From the NCBI GenBank assembly GCA_902564565.1, contig CACFBW010000006.1, forward strand, positions 1 to 54,876: 54,876 nucleotides of DNA. Direction: 5' to 3'. Below the pieces are notes generated by a model. That model saw only the letters and a program-made list of their open reading frames with translations. It did no database searches and was not told where the DNA came from. Each line of letters starts with the position of its first letter. Positions within the stretch are counted from its first letter, which is position 1. A program made the position numbers and the translations under genes. The stretch comes from an uncultured Pelagibacteraceae bacterium. GTDB taxonomy: Bacteria; Pseudomonadota; Alphaproteobacteria; Pelagibacterales; Pelagibacteraceae. Of this stretch, positions 8,555 through 17,685 are shown piece after piece.

Positions 8555-8583
8555 TGCCCCCGTTAATCGGGGGCATTTTTTTT
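8555..8583 (+). terminator. intrinsic terminator/attenuator between livK and livH
   Basis: A perfect 8-base stem, tgcccccg (8555-8562) with cgggggca (8568-8575), closes a TTAAT loop and is followed by eight T (8576-8583). The T-run touches the ATG of livH at 8584. This is a textbook rho-independent terminator; partial read-through would set the low permease-to-binding-protein ratio. Confidence 0.92.
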
Positions 8584-9477
8584 ATGGATCTATTAATTTT
8601 TAAAGCACCAATATTAATGGTGCAAGCTTCGTTAGATGGAATTCTTTTGGGGATTCTGTTTGCTTTGATTGCATACGGAATGGCGCTGCAATGGGGTGTA
8701 ATGAATATAATTAATATTGCCCAAGGGGAATTAGTTATCATGGGTGGGTATATTGCTTATTTTATGTATATGATTGGTATCCATCCTGGTTTTGGAATTA
8801 TTGTATCACCAATAATAATGTTCTTCGTAGGATGGGGTTTATATAAATTAGTTATAAATAAAGTTGTAGATAGAGATTTATTTATTTCAATATTGGCAAC
8901 TTTTGGAATCAGTATTTTAACACAACAATTAATGAACTTTATATTTGGTTCAGATGTTGTGGTTGCTCAGTCTAATTTTGGAACAACAATGCTTTTTGAT
9001 GGAATGGTGACATTACCTAATGCAAAAATATTTGCTGCAATTGTAAGTATAGTTTTTGCAATTGGATTAGTAGCTTATATGCGTAAATCTAAATTAGGAA
9101 GAGCAATAAGGGCAACTGCACAAAATGCACGTGCAGCAAAAATTTTGGGTGTCGATACAGAAAAAGTTTATGCAGCTACTTTTGGTATAAATGCAGCACT
9201 TTGTGGTGTTGCAGGCTCACTAATTGCAATTACTTTTACTTTACATCCTTATGTCGGTTTACCTTATACCGTTAGATCTTTTATGATCGTAGTTGTTGCT
9301 GGTCTTGGAAATTTACCAGGTGTTGCGCTGTCTGGAATGGGATTAGGGGTCTTTGAAGAATTTGCAGACTATATTTTAGGCACAGAATTCAGAATTGGCT
9401 CAGTTTTTATGCTTCTAGTTTTTATCTTAGTTTACAGAAGATTTAAGCTTTCAAGAAAAAGAGAGTATTTAAAATGA
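8584..9477 (+). CDS. livH: Liv-type ABC permease LivH (set 1)
   Basis: A 297-residue permease with about eight hydrophobic segments. Family motifs are MNIINIAQGELVIMGGYIAY near the N-terminus and the cytoplasmic EAA-like loop (RKSKLGRAIRATAQNARAAKILGVD) that docks on the ATPases. I chose the ATG at 8584: the in-frame GTG at 8554 would begin inside the terminator hairpin and add ten residues that do not fit the family. The chosen start directly follows eight T and has no Shine-Dalgarno. It overlaps livM by four bases. Confidence 0.92.
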   Translation: MDLLIFKAPILMVQASLDGILLGILFALIAYGMALQWGVMNIINIAQGELVIMGGYIAYFMYMIGIHPGFGIIVSPIIMFFVGWGLYKLVINKVVDRDLFISILATFGISILTQQLMNFIFGSDVVVAQSNFGTTMLFDGMVTLPNAKIFAAIVSIVFAIGLVAYMRKSKLGRAIRATAQNARAAKILGVDTEKVYAATFGINAALCGVAGSLIAITFTLHPYVGLPYTVRSFMIVVVAGLGNLPGVALSGMGLGVFEEFADYILGTEFRIGSVFMLLVFILVYRRFKLSRKREYLK

Positions 9478-10529
9478 AAAAAAATAATTTAATTCTTTAT
9501 GGTAGCTTGTTATTTTTTGGTTTGGTTGCGCCATTTATTTTTCCTGCATTTAAATTACAAATATCATTTCTTTGGATATTAATTGTTTTAGCGATGACCT
9601 GGGATGTTCAAGGTGGTCAGATGGGCTACAATACCTTTGGAAATATTCTTTTCTTTGGAGTTGGGATGTATATATGCGCAAGTACACAAATAGGAATGTT
9701 TTTCCCTTTAGCTGAATGGACAGAAGCGGGAGGAGAAAAAACATTTATACATACTGCTCCACAATATTTTCAAGGTTTTTTTGTTGGATTGATATTAGCA
9801 GGAATTATTCCAATGATTATTGCTGGATTGATTGGTTATGGAATTCTAGGCTTAAGAGGACATTATTTTGCAATATGTACATTAGGTTTAGGAATAGCCG
9901 CTGGTGAAATAGCAGGGGGAATTGAAATAATTGGAGCTGGACAGGGAATGACGATGCCTCCTTGGCCAAAAAATATTGGAGACACCGAACTTAGATCTGA
10001 ATTTTTTTATTTTATTTGTTTTGCTTTAGTTGTTGCAACATTTGTATTTTTAAAATGGGCATATTCAACAAGATTTGGATTAGTTTTAAATGCAATTAGA
10101 GACAATGAAGATAAAGCAGAAGCAATGGGAATTTATACAATGAGATATAAAATTATTGGCTGGATGGTTTCAGCTTTCTTTGTTGGTATAGCAGGGGGCT
10201 TGATGGGTAACATGGTTGGATACATTGAGCCAGTTGAAGTAGCATTCGCTGGACCAACTTTTGGAGTTTTTATGGTTTTAATGGCAATACTCGGCGGCAA
10301 AGGAACTCTTTGGGGCCCAGTTATTGGAGCAACATTTTTTCATTTATTCAAAGAAGGATTTTGGACTTTCTTTCTAGGATGGCAATATGTTGCTTTAGGA
10401 GTTTTGATTGTTGTAATTGTTGTTTTTTTCCCAGAAGGAATTATGGGTTGGCTGAGAGAAAAATATCCAGAAAGATTTGGAGAAGTTGTTGATGAAGCAG
10501 ATAGAAAGGCACAGGTAACATTAAAATGA
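9474..10529 (+). CDS. livM: Liv-type ABC permease LivM (set 1)
   Basis: A 351-residue membrane protein, second half of the inner-membrane channel with LivH. Family motifs are ALTWDVQGGQMGYNTFGNILFFGVG-like sequence near residues 41-64, LRGHYFAICTLGLGIAAGEI, and the coupling loop RFGLVLNAIRDNEDKAEAMGI. It overlaps both livH and livG by four bases, as expected for a translationally coupled complex. Confidence 0.92.
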   Translation: MKKNNLILYGSLLFFGLVAPFIFPAFKLQISFLWILIVLAMTWDVQGGQMGYNTFGNILFFGVGMYICASTQIGMFFPLAEWTEAGGEKTFIHTAPQYFQGFFVGLILAGIIPMIIAGLIGYGILGLRGHYFAICTLGLGIAAGEIAGGIEIIGAGQGMTMPPWPKNIGDTELRSEFFYFICFALVVATFVFLKWAYSTRFGLVLNAIRDNEDKAEAMGIYTMRYKIIGWMVSAFFVGIAGGLMGNMVGYIEPVEVAFAGPTFGVFMVLMAILGGKGTLWGPVIGATFFHLFKEGFWTFFLGWQYVALGVLIVVIVVFFPEGIMGWLREKYPERFGEVVDEADRKAQVTLK

Positions 10530-11266
10530 GTATTTTAGAAGTACAAAATGTTAGTAAATCTTTTGGTGGAGTTAAAGCTAATGTTGATATTTCAATGAAA
10601 GTAGAAAAAGGATCTATTGTTGGGTTGATTGGGCCAAATGGATCAGGAAAAACAACTTTATTTAATTCTATTGTTGGAACTTATCCAATTGATAATGGTT
10701 CGATTAAATTTAATGGTAAAGAAGTTTCTGAACTTCCAGTTTCTGTGATAGCAAAACTTGGGTTGCTAAGAACTTTTCAACAAACAAGAATTTATGGAAA
10801 ATTAAATTGTATAGATAATATGCTTATTAGTCATAAAGCAAGTGATACTAAAATTCTTTCTGTATTTTCAAAAATTCCTCCAGAACTAAATGAAAAAGCT
10901 GAAAATTTGTTAAATTTTGTTGGACTATATCAAAAGAGAAAATTAAGAGCAGGAGATCTTTCTTTTGGTCAACAAAAGCTACTTGAGCTTGCAATGGCAC
11001 TAATGAATGAACCAGAGATGCTTTTATTAGACGAGCCTACAGCAGGAATTAACCCAACTTTAATTAATGGTATAATTGATAGACTTATTAAAGTTAATAA
11101 AGAATTTGGTATTACCCTTCTAGTGATTGAGCACAACATGAAAGTAATTATGCAATTAGCTCAAAATATTTTTTGCTTGGCACATGGAAAAATGCTGGCG
11201 AACGGGCCACCAGATCAAATTAAAAATGATAAGAAAGTAATCGATGCTTATCTTGGAGCGCAATAA
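10526..11266 (+). CDS. livG: Liv-type ABC ATPase LivG (set 1)
   Basis: A 246-residue ATP-binding subunit. The Walker A motif GPNGSGKTT is at residues 36-44, the signature is the variant LSFGQQKLLELAMAL, and Walker B MLLLDEPTAGINP carries the catalytic glutamate. The end of the protein (IKNDKKVIDAYLGAQ) is typical of LivG. It powers import through LivH/LivM together with LivF. It overlaps livM by four bases and livF by one. Confidence 0.93.
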   Translation: MSILEVQNVSKSFGGVKANVDISMKVEKGSIVGLIGPNGSGKTTLFNSIVGTYPIDNGSIKFNGKEVSELPVSVIAKLGLLRTFQQTRIYGKLNCIDNMLISHKASDTKILSVFSKIPPELNEKAENLLNFVGLYQKRKLRAGDLSFGQQKLLELAMALMNEPEMLLLDEPTAGINPTLINGIIDRLIKVNKEFGITLLVIEHNMKVIMQLAQNIFCLAHGKMLANGPPDQIKNDKKVIDAYLGAQ

Positions 11267-12051
11267 TGTCTAATCAATACGAAGTCTTAGGAAAAGCACC
11301 CGGACCAGAAGAGTTAAAAAAGCTATCTCCAGACAATAATCACATAACGATTAAAAAAATGTCTGCTGGATATGGAAAAATGGAAATACTTCACAATTTA
11401 GATTTATTTGTAAGTAAAGCACAATCTCTATGTTTAATTGGACCAAATGGAGCTGGTAAATCTACAATACTTCATTCAATTTATGGATTTACAAATATAT
11501 TTTCAGGAAACATTGAAATAAATGGCAAAGATATAACAAAACTTACACCAGCAGAAAAATTAAAATCAGTTGGCATTGCTTATATTCTTCAAGACAATTC
11601 TGTTTTTCCAGATATGACCGTAGAAGAAAATTTACTTATGGGTGGATTTATTAAAGACAAAACAGAAGAGTCATACGAGGAAGCTGAAAAAATTTTTCAA
11701 AAATATGAAAGATTAAGAAATAGAAGAAGCCAACCTGCAAAAGTGTTATCCGGTGGTGAGAGAAGATTGTTAGAAATTTCAAGAGCGCTTGTTATGAAAC
11801 CTTCAGTGTTGTTAGTTGATGAACCATCAATAGGTCTAGAACCGAGATATATAGATATGGTATTTGATATACTTAGTGATCTTCAAAAAAATGAAAAAAA
11901 AACAATTATTATGGTAGAACAGAATGCTAAAAAAGGATTAGAATTTGCTGATATAGGTTATGTTTTGGTTTCTGGACAAACTGCAATAGCAGGAAAAGGT
12001 GACGACCTGTTGAAAAATCCAGACGTTGGGAGATTGTTTTTAGGAGGTTAA
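11266..12051 (+). CDS. livF: Liv-type ABC ATPase LivF (set 1)
   Basis: A 261-residue ATPase with Walker A GPNGAGKST near residues 64-72, signature VLSGGERRLLEISRAL and Walker B VLLVDEPSIGLEP, ending in the LivF-like PDVGRLFLGG. Its N-terminus carries an extra 25 or so residues (YEVLGKAPGPEELKKLSPDN region) before the first beta strand, compared with the more compact second-set LivF. It overlaps livG by one base and shares its last base with the glaH start, linking transport to glutarate oxidation. Confidence 0.92.
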   Translation: MSNQYEVLGKAPGPEELKKLSPDNNHITIKKMSAGYGKMEILHNLDLFVSKAQSLCLIGPNGAGKSTILHSIYGFTNIFSGNIEINGKDITKLTPAEKLKSVGIAYILQDNSVFPDMTVEENLLMGGFIKDKTEESYEEAEKIFQKYERLRNRRSQPAKVLSGGERRLLEISRALVMKPSVLLVDEPSIGLEPRYIDMVFDILSDLQKNEKKTIIMVEQNAKKGLEFADIGYVLVSGQTAIAGKGDDLLKNPDVGRLFLGG

Positions 12052-12983
12052 TGATAAACGTAGTTAGTCATATTCAAAATATTGAAGGGCTGCAAATTTC
12101 TCAGAATAAAAAATCAGAAAGAATAATTGATATTGAATTTAAAGATGAATTAATTGATAAATTAATTTTCCCTTTTCATAAGTTTGACATTACTGCGCTT
12201 GAGTACAAACCTTTTACAAGATTTACGATTGCAAAAAGTCTTGACGATTTGACTAAAAATAAATTAAGCAGATTTTTGAACCTGATAATCAAGGATAGAA
12301 AAACAGGATGCCTAATATTTAAAACAAATAACAAAAATAAAAAAATAAACGACATTTTTTTAACAAAGTTATCTACAGCTATTTCACATTTAATAGGCAT
12401 TCCAAATCATGATGCAATGACTGGAAAATTTTATGCAAGATTCCATGTTAAACATGATGATGCTAGCGACTCATATTTAAGAAAAGCATATATAAATATG
12501 GATCTGCATACAGATGGAACATATGTAAAAGAAAAAACAGATTGGATTTTAATGACAAAAATTGAAGAAAAAAATGTTCAAGGAGGGGAAACCGCATTAT
12601 TACATCTCGATGATTGGGAACATTGTGATGAATTATCGAAAGATCCTGTTGGAAGACAAAATTTTATTTGGGGATCTCCTAGTAGCAAAAATATTGATTA
12701 TAAAGTTGAACATCCAGTTTTTTTTAACGATGAAGAAGAAAGACCACAAATTTCTTATATAGATCAATTCCCTGAACCAAAAAACATGGAGCAAGGAAAC
12801 TTTCTTCAAAAACTTTCAGACTCGCTTGAGGAAAGCAAAAACAAGATAGTAACGAATCTACCTACAGGATCAGCAGTATTATCAAATAATTATTTCTGGC
12901 TACATGGAAGAAAACCTTTTAAAGAAAATAAAAATTTAAGTAGGGAACTGCTTAGAATAAGAGGATCTTTTTTCACCAATTAA
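12051..12983 (+). CDS. glaH: glutarate 2-hydroxylase GlaH (CsiD family, Fe(II)/2-oxoglutarate)
   Basis: A 310-residue member of the CsiD family, which hydroxylates glutarate to L-2-hydroxyglutarate using O2 and 2-oxoglutarate, late in lysine breakdown. I recognise it from its close match to the E. coli protein: ALEYKPFTRF (49-58), HLIGIPNHDAMTGKFYARF (113-131), DASDSYLRK, LLHLDDWEH and YIDQFPEPK. Iron ligands are H153, D155 and H285 (WLHGR), with R304 as the likely 2-oxoglutarate-binding arginine. Its ATG overlaps the livF stop by one base. The partner L-2-hydroxyglutarate oxidase LhgO is not in the window. Family call firm; the transporter's substrate is inference. Confidence 0.92.
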   Translation: MINVVSHIQNIEGLQISQNKKSERIIDIEFKDELIDKLIFPFHKFDITALEYKPFTRFTIAKSLDDLTKNKLSRFLNLIIKDRKTGCLIFKTNNKNKKINDIFLTKLSTAISHLIGIPNHDAMTGKFYARFHVKHDDASDSYLRKAYINMDLHTDGTYVKEKTDWILMTKIEEKNVQGGETALLHLDDWEHCDELSKDPVGRQNFIWGSPSSKNIDYKVEHPVFFNDEEERPQISYIDQFPEPKNMEQGNFLQKLSDSLEESKNKIVTNLPTGSAVLSNNYFWLHGRKPFKENKNLSRELLRIRGSFFTN

Positions 12984-13017
12984 TGAAATTTAGTGATAAT
13001 AGTATCTAAAATTTATT

Positions 13018-13788
13018 ATGAAAATTGGATTTATTGGAACCGGACAAATTACCAAAGCTGTTGTAACAGGAATACTTGGTTCAAGTTTAAAAATAAATAA
13101 AATTTATCTATCTGAAAGAAATAAGAAAATATCAAAAAATTTAAAATCTAAAAGCAAAAAAATTGTAATAATTAAAAACAACCAGGAGATAATAAACAAA
13201 TCGAATTGGGTTTTTTTAGCAGTTACACCTACAGTTGGAAACAAAATTTTACATAAATACTATTTTAAATCTAATCAGACAATAGTCAGTTTTATTTCAA
13301 CAATAAAAATGAAACAGCTTAAAAAAATTATTAAAGTTAAAGCTAAAATAGTAAGGGCTATACCGTTGCCACCTATTTCATTAAAAAAAGGTCCAGTTCC
13401 TATATTTCCTCATAATAAAAAAGTTAAAAATTTTTTCAACCATCTTGGTACAACAGTTGAAATTAATAAAGAAAGCTCCTCATTAAATTTTTGGTCGACT
13501 TCTGGAATGATGGCACCATTTTATGAGTTGTTAAACTTTATGTCTAGATGGCTTGTAAAACGAGGAATTAAAAAAGATGATGCTCAAAAATATATAACAT
13601 CTCTTTTTTTAGCATTATCAGAAGATGCAGTTGTTAAATCGAAAAAAGATTTGAAATATTTAGTAAAAGAATCACAAACACCTAGAGGTTTAAATGAACA
13701 AGGCGTTAAAGAACTTAAAAAATTAGGATTCTATCGTTCAATTGAAAAAACATTAAATAGTATTCTTAAAAGATTAAACAAAGTATAA
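13018..13788 (+). CDS. pyrroline-5-carboxylate reductase-like protein (ProC family)
   Basis: A 256-residue NAD(P)-binding protein. The nucleotide motif GFIGTGQITKAVVTGIL is at residues 4-20, VFLAVTP follows near 64-70, and IVRAIPLPP matches the ProC R-[AV]-[MI]-P motif. The C-terminal helical segment SQTPRGLNEQGVKEL corresponds to the ProC dimer and active-site region but is divergent. ProC-type enzymes reduce cyclic imines; because of its position next to glaH, an imine of lysine or pipecolate metabolism is possible (inference only). It lies 34 bases after glaH and six bases before the second Liv set, so all are probably one transcript. Confidence 0.78.
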   Translation: MKIGFIGTGQITKAVVTGILGSSLKINKIYLSERNKKISKNLKSKSKKIVIIKNNQEIINKSNWVFLAVTPTVGNKILHKYYFKSNQTIVSFISTIKMKQLKKIIKVKAKIVRAIPLPPISLKKGPVPIFPHNKKVKNFFNHLGTTVEINKESSSLNFWSTSGMMAPFYELLNFMSRWLVKRGIKKDDAQKYITSLFLALSEDAVVKSKKDLKYLVKESQTPRGLNEQGVKELKKLGFYRSIEKTLNSILKRLNKV

Positions 13789-13794
13789 TTTTCT

Positions 13795-14592
13795 ATGCAG
13801 TCAGATTCTAATATTCTGCAAATAGATAATCTTTCAAAATATTTTGGAGGCTTGGCTGCGGTAGCAGACTGTTCACTAAAAATAAAAAAAGGATCTATTA
13901 CTGGCATTATAGGACCAAATGGATCAGGAAAAACCACATTATTTAATTTAATCGCTGGAAATTTAAAACCAAACGATGGAAAAGTTTTATTTTATGATGA
14001 AGATATAACTTCTATTCCTTCATATGAGCTGTTTTCAAAAGGCATATTAAGAACATTCCAAATTGCTCATGAGTTCACAAACTTAACAGTTTTAGAAAAT
14101 TTAATGATGGTCCCTGGAAATCAATCAGGCGAAAGTCTTATGAACGCTTTACTAAAACCAAAACTAATAAAGAAAGAAGAAGAAGAAATTAGAAGCAAAG
14201 CTTATGAAGTAATTGATTTTTTAAATCTCAAACATCTTGCAAATGAACTTGCGGGAAATTTATCAGGTGGCCAAAAAAAACTTCTTGAACTTGGAAGAAC
14301 CATGATGGTTGATGCAAAATTAGTTTTGTTAGATGAAGTGGGTGCCGGCGTAAACAGGACGTTGTTAAAAGATTTAGGAACTGCAATTTTAAGATTAAAC
14401 AAAGAAAAAGGTTATACTTTTTGTATGATTGAACATGATATGGATTTTATAAGCAGAATGTGCAATCCAGTAATTGTGATGTCAGAAGGATCGGTTTTAT
14501 TTGAAGGAACTCCTGAAGAAGTTAAAAAAAATGAAAAGGTTATAGAAAGCTATTTAGGTCGCGCAAATAGAAACGGTGGAGAAAATAATTAA
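13795..14592 (+). CDS. livG: Liv-type ABC ATPase LivG (set 2)
   Basis: A 265-residue ATPase with Walker A GPNGSGKTT near residues 41-49, signature NLSGGQKKLLELGRTM and Walker B LVLLDEVGAGVNR. The Walker B region reads DEVGAGV instead of the usual DEPTAG; the catalytic glutamate is kept. Its order here (G-F-H-M) differs from set 1 (H-M-G-F), so the two cassettes are not a recent tandem copy. It overlaps livF2 by one base. Confidence 0.92.
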   Translation: MQSDSNILQIDNLSKYFGGLAAVADCSLKIKKGSITGIIGPNGSGKTTLFNLIAGNLKPNDGKVLFYDEDITSIPSYELFSKGILRTFQIAHEFTNLTVLENLMMVPGNQSGESLMNALLKPKLIKKEEEEIRSKAYEVIDFLNLKHLANELAGNLSGGQKKLLELGRTMMVDAKLVLLDEVGAGVNRTLLKDLGTAILRLNKEKGYTFCMIEHDMDFISRMCNPVIVMSEGSVLFEGTPEEVKKNEKVIESYLGRANRNGGENN

Positions 14593-15299
14593 TGGCATTT
14601 TTTGAAGGAAATAAAATGACCGCAGGATATGGCAATGGCCCAGATATTATAAACTCTTGTTCAATAAATGTTGATAGAGGAGAGATTGTTGCAATTTTAG
14701 GTCCTAATGGTGCTGGCAAATCTACTGCAATGAAAGCTATGCTTGGTTTGTTAAATTTAAAATCTGGATCAATAATAATAGACGGAAAAGATATTTCTAA
14801 TTTGTCTCCACAAGACAGAGTTAAAAAAGGCATATCATTTGTACCACAGACTAGAAATGTTTTTGCAGGATTGACTGTAAGAGAAAATTTAGAAGTAGGC
14901 GCGTTTTTAAGAAACGATGAATTAATTAAAGTCATCGAAGAAATTTATGAATTGTTTCCTATTTTAAAAGAAAAAAGATCTCAAATTGTTGGTGAGTTGT
15001 CAGGAGGACAAAGGCAACAGGTAGCACTAGGAAGAGCTTTAATGATTAAGCCATCTGTTTTAATGTTAGATGAACCTACGGCGGGAGTTTCCCCGATAGT
15101 AATGGATGAGTTATTTCAACATATTATAAAAGTAAAGGAAACTAATGTTGCAATTATAATGGTAGAGCAGAATGCAAAACAAGCTTTAAGCATATCTGAT
15201 CGAGGCTATGTGCTGGTAACAGGACAAAATAAATTTGAAGGGTCTGGGAATGAATTACTTAAAGATCCTGAGGTCAGAAGATCATTTTTAGGAGCATAG
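14592..15299 (+). CDS. livF: Liv-type ABC ATPase LivF (set 2)
   Basis: A 235-residue ATPase with Walker A GPNGAGKST near residues 37-45, signature ELSGGQRQQVALGRAL and Walker B VLMLDEPTAGVSP, ending VRRSFLGA as is typical of LivF. It pairs with LivG2 on the LivH2/LivM2 channel. It overlaps livG2 by one base and livH2 begins one base after its stop. Confidence 0.92.
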   Translation: MAFFEGNKMTAGYGNGPDIINSCSINVDRGEIVAILGPNGAGKSTAMKAMLGLLNLKSGSIIIDGKDISNLSPQDRVKKGISFVPQTRNVFAGLTVRENLEVGAFLRNDELIKVIEEIYELFPILKEKRSQIVGELSGGQRQQVALGRALMIKPSVLMLDEPTAGVSPIVMDELFQHIIKVKETNVAIIMVEQNAKQALSISDRGYVLVTGQNKFEGSGNELLKDPEVRRSFLGA

Positions 15300-15300
15300 A

Positions 15301-16311
15301 ATGGATTTTTTAAATGCTTTAATCTTATTGTTAAATTATACAATTATACCTGCGTTAACTTATGGTTCACAATTAGCTCTTGGAGCAATTTTTGTTACAT
15401 TAATTTATGGAGTTTTAAGATTTGCAAATTTTGCTACAGGGGACATGATGTCTTTTGGAACAATGTTTGCAGTTTTGCTTACTTATTATTTTCAATCACT
15501 AGGCATAGGTTTAGGAGTGCTACCAACAGCATTACTCACAATTCCTTTTGCGATTGTTATGATGATTTTATACATGCTAACAATAGATAAATTTGTTTTT
15601 AGTTATTACAGAATTAAGAAAAGTCCTCCTGTTCAACTTGCAATGGTTAGTGTAGGAGTAATGTTTGTAACACAAGCAATTATAAGAATAATTATAGGAC
15701 CATTTGATAGAAGGTTCCTTGATGGTGAAAAATTTATTTTAAAAGCCATGGAGTTTAAGGAAATGACAGGATTAAATGAAGGATTAACAATTAAATCTAC
15801 TCAATTAATTACAATAATTGTTACATTAATTGTAGTTTCTATAATGTTTTGGTTTCTAAATAAAACCAAGACTGGAACAAGTATGCGCGCTTATTCTGAT
15901 AATGAAGATTTAGCTTTATTGTCGGGTATAGATCCTAAAAAAGTTGTGATGTTAACATGGGTAATTGCAGGTGTTTTAGCAACAATTGGAGGTGTGTTGT
16001 ATGGTTTAGACAAAAGTTACAAGCCTTTTGTTTATTTTAACAATATGCTCCCAATATTTGCTGCAGCTATTGTTGGTGGGATAGGAAATCCACTTGGTGC
16101 TTTTTTAGGTGGTTATGTTGTAGCTTTTGGCGAAATATTTATAACTTACGCATATAAAAAATTTTTTACATATATACTTCCAGAAAGCTTAGAACCAGAT
16201 TCTCTTATGCAATTGTTATCAACAGATTATAAATTTGCAGTATCATTTTCTATTTTAGTAATTGTATTACTGTTTAGGCCTTCTGGTATTTTTAAAGGAA
16301 AAATTCTATGA
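15301..16311 (+). CDS. livH: Liv-type ABC permease LivH (set 2)
   Basis: A 336-residue permease with about eight or nine hydrophobic segments, the family motif LRFANFATGDMMSFGTMFAV near residues 43-62 and the coupling loop KTGTSMRAYSDNEDLALLSGID. It is about 40 residues longer than LivH1, mostly in a periplasmic loop and near the C-terminus. It overlaps livM2 by four bases. Confidence 0.9.
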   Translation: MDFLNALILLLNYTIIPALTYGSQLALGAIFVTLIYGVLRFANFATGDMMSFGTMFAVLLTYYFQSLGIGLGVLPTALLTIPFAIVMMILYMLTIDKFVFSYYRIKKSPPVQLAMVSVGVMFVTQAIIRIIIGPFDRRFLDGEKFILKAMEFKEMTGLNEGLTIKSTQLITIIVTLIVVSIMFWFLNKTKTGTSMRAYSDNEDLALLSGIDPKKVVMLTWVIAGVLATIGGVLYGLDKSYKPFVYFNNMLPIFAAAIVGGIGNPLGAFLGGYVVAFGEIFITYAYKKFFTYILPESLEPDSLMQLLSTDYKFAVSFSILVIVLLFRPSGIFKGKIL

Positions 16312-17678
16312 AGAAATATTTAAATGTAATCGCTGCATACTCAATAATGTTAGTACTAATTATTTTAGTAGGAATATTCCAATCCTGGTCTATTGCACTT
16401 TCTATTTTTAATTACTGTATGATTTCAGCAGTTATGACTATGGGTGCAAATATTCAATGGGGTTATGCAGGTTTAATTAATTTTGGAATTATGGGTTATG
16501 CCGCCTTAGGAGGACTTGCTGTTGTGCTGGTTTCAGTTGCTCCAGTTCCAGAAGCTTGGGAAGCAGGTGGTTTAAATATGATGGTTTGTATTTTGGTTAT
16601 AGTCGCAATGGTTTTTTCAATTCGATATGTTTTGAAAAAAATTCAAAAATCAAAACAAAGAAATTATTTTGTAGCAGCAATTATAATAGCTGGCTTGATA
16701 CTTCTTAGAATGATATCTGGTCCTGCAATTGAAAATATTGAAGCAGTGAATCCCGCTAAAACAGGTTTTTTAGGTGGTCTTGGAATGCCAGTTTTATTTT
16801 CTTGGATTGTTGGAGGTTTTCTAGCTGGGGGACTTGCTTATGTTGTTGGTAAAATTGCTCTTGGATTAAGAGCGGACTATCTTGCAATAGCAACTTTACT
16901 AATAGCAGAAATTGTAGTTTCAATAATCAAACATGAAGATTGGCTGGCAAGAGGAGTAAAAAATGTAATTGGCTTAAAAAGACCAGTGCCTTACGAAGTA
17001 GATCTTCAAAGTACTCCGTGGTTTATAAATTTGGTTGAAAAATTTAATTCAGGAAAATTAAATTTAATTAAATCAGTTACAGAAAAACAAGAAGTTTTAA
17101 AACAATTAGTTATTGATGCTTCATCTATTTATGTAAAACTTTGTATGGCTAGTTTATTTTTATTAGTTGTAGTTGTTTTGTTAATTATAACTCAAAAAGC
17201 TTTATATTCTCCATGGGGGAGAAAAATGAGAGCTATAAGAGATAATGAAGAGGCAGCAAGTGCAATGGGTAAAAATATTGTTAAAGAACATCTTTTAATT
17301 TTTATACTAGGTTCAGCGGTTGTTGGTATAGCAGGGGCCATGATGGTAACTAATGATGGTCTATTTACACCAGGAAGTTATAGACCAATGAGATATACAT
17401 TTGTGATTTGGGTAATGGTAATTGTTGGTGGAACAGGAAATAATTTTGGAGCAATACTGGGTGGATTTTTTGTTTGGTTTTTATGGGTTCAAGCAGCTCC
17501 AATAGCTTTATTTTTAATTAATCTTTTTACATCTCATTTGCCAGAAACGAATGCTTTAAGAATTCACTTAATAGAAAGTGCCCCATATTTCAGATTTTTA
17601 ATGATCGGTATAGGTTTATTGGTTATAATGAGATACAGACCACAAGGTATTTTGCCTGAAAAAATTATTAAACAGTAA
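16308..17678 (+). CDS. livM: Liv-type ABC permease LivM (set 2), extended
   Basis: A 456-residue permease, about 100 residues longer than LivM1. It has NIQWGYAGLINFGIMGYAALGGLAV near the N-terminus, LRADYLAIATLLIAEIVVSI in the middle and the coupling loop WGRKMRAIRDNEEAASAMGKN. The extra length is an additional hydrophobic pair (about 95-140) and a hydrophilic loop (about 215-275). Set 2 has no binding-protein gene on its own strand; the likely partner is the convergent gene at 19261-20442. Confidence 0.9.
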   Translation: MKKYLNVIAAYSIMLVLIILVGIFQSWSIALSIFNYCMISAVMTMGANIQWGYAGLINFGIMGYAALGGLAVVLVSVAPVPEAWEAGGLNMMVCILVIVAMVFSIRYVLKKIQKSKQRNYFVAAIIIAGLILLRMISGPAIENIEAVNPAKTGFLGGLGMPVLFSWIVGGFLAGGLAYVVGKIALGLRADYLAIATLLIAEIVVSIIKHEDWLARGVKNVIGLKRPVPYEVDLQSTPWFINLVEKFNSGKLNLIKSVTEKQEVLKQLVIDASSIYVKLCMASLFLLVVVVLLIITQKALYSPWGRKMRAIRDNEEAASAMGKNIVKEHLLIFILGSAVVGIAGAMMVTNDGLFTPGSYRPMRYTFVIWVMVIVGGTGNNFGAILGGFFVWFLWVQAAPIALFLINLFTSHLPETNALRIHLIESAPYFRFLMIGIGLLVIMRYRPQGILPEKIIKQ

Positions 17679-17685
17679 AAAAAAT

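Noticed and set aside
8554-8583. GTG start for livH
   Set aside because: It would place the start and first ten codons within the terminator hairpin and T-run; the residues encoded are a by-product of the stem.
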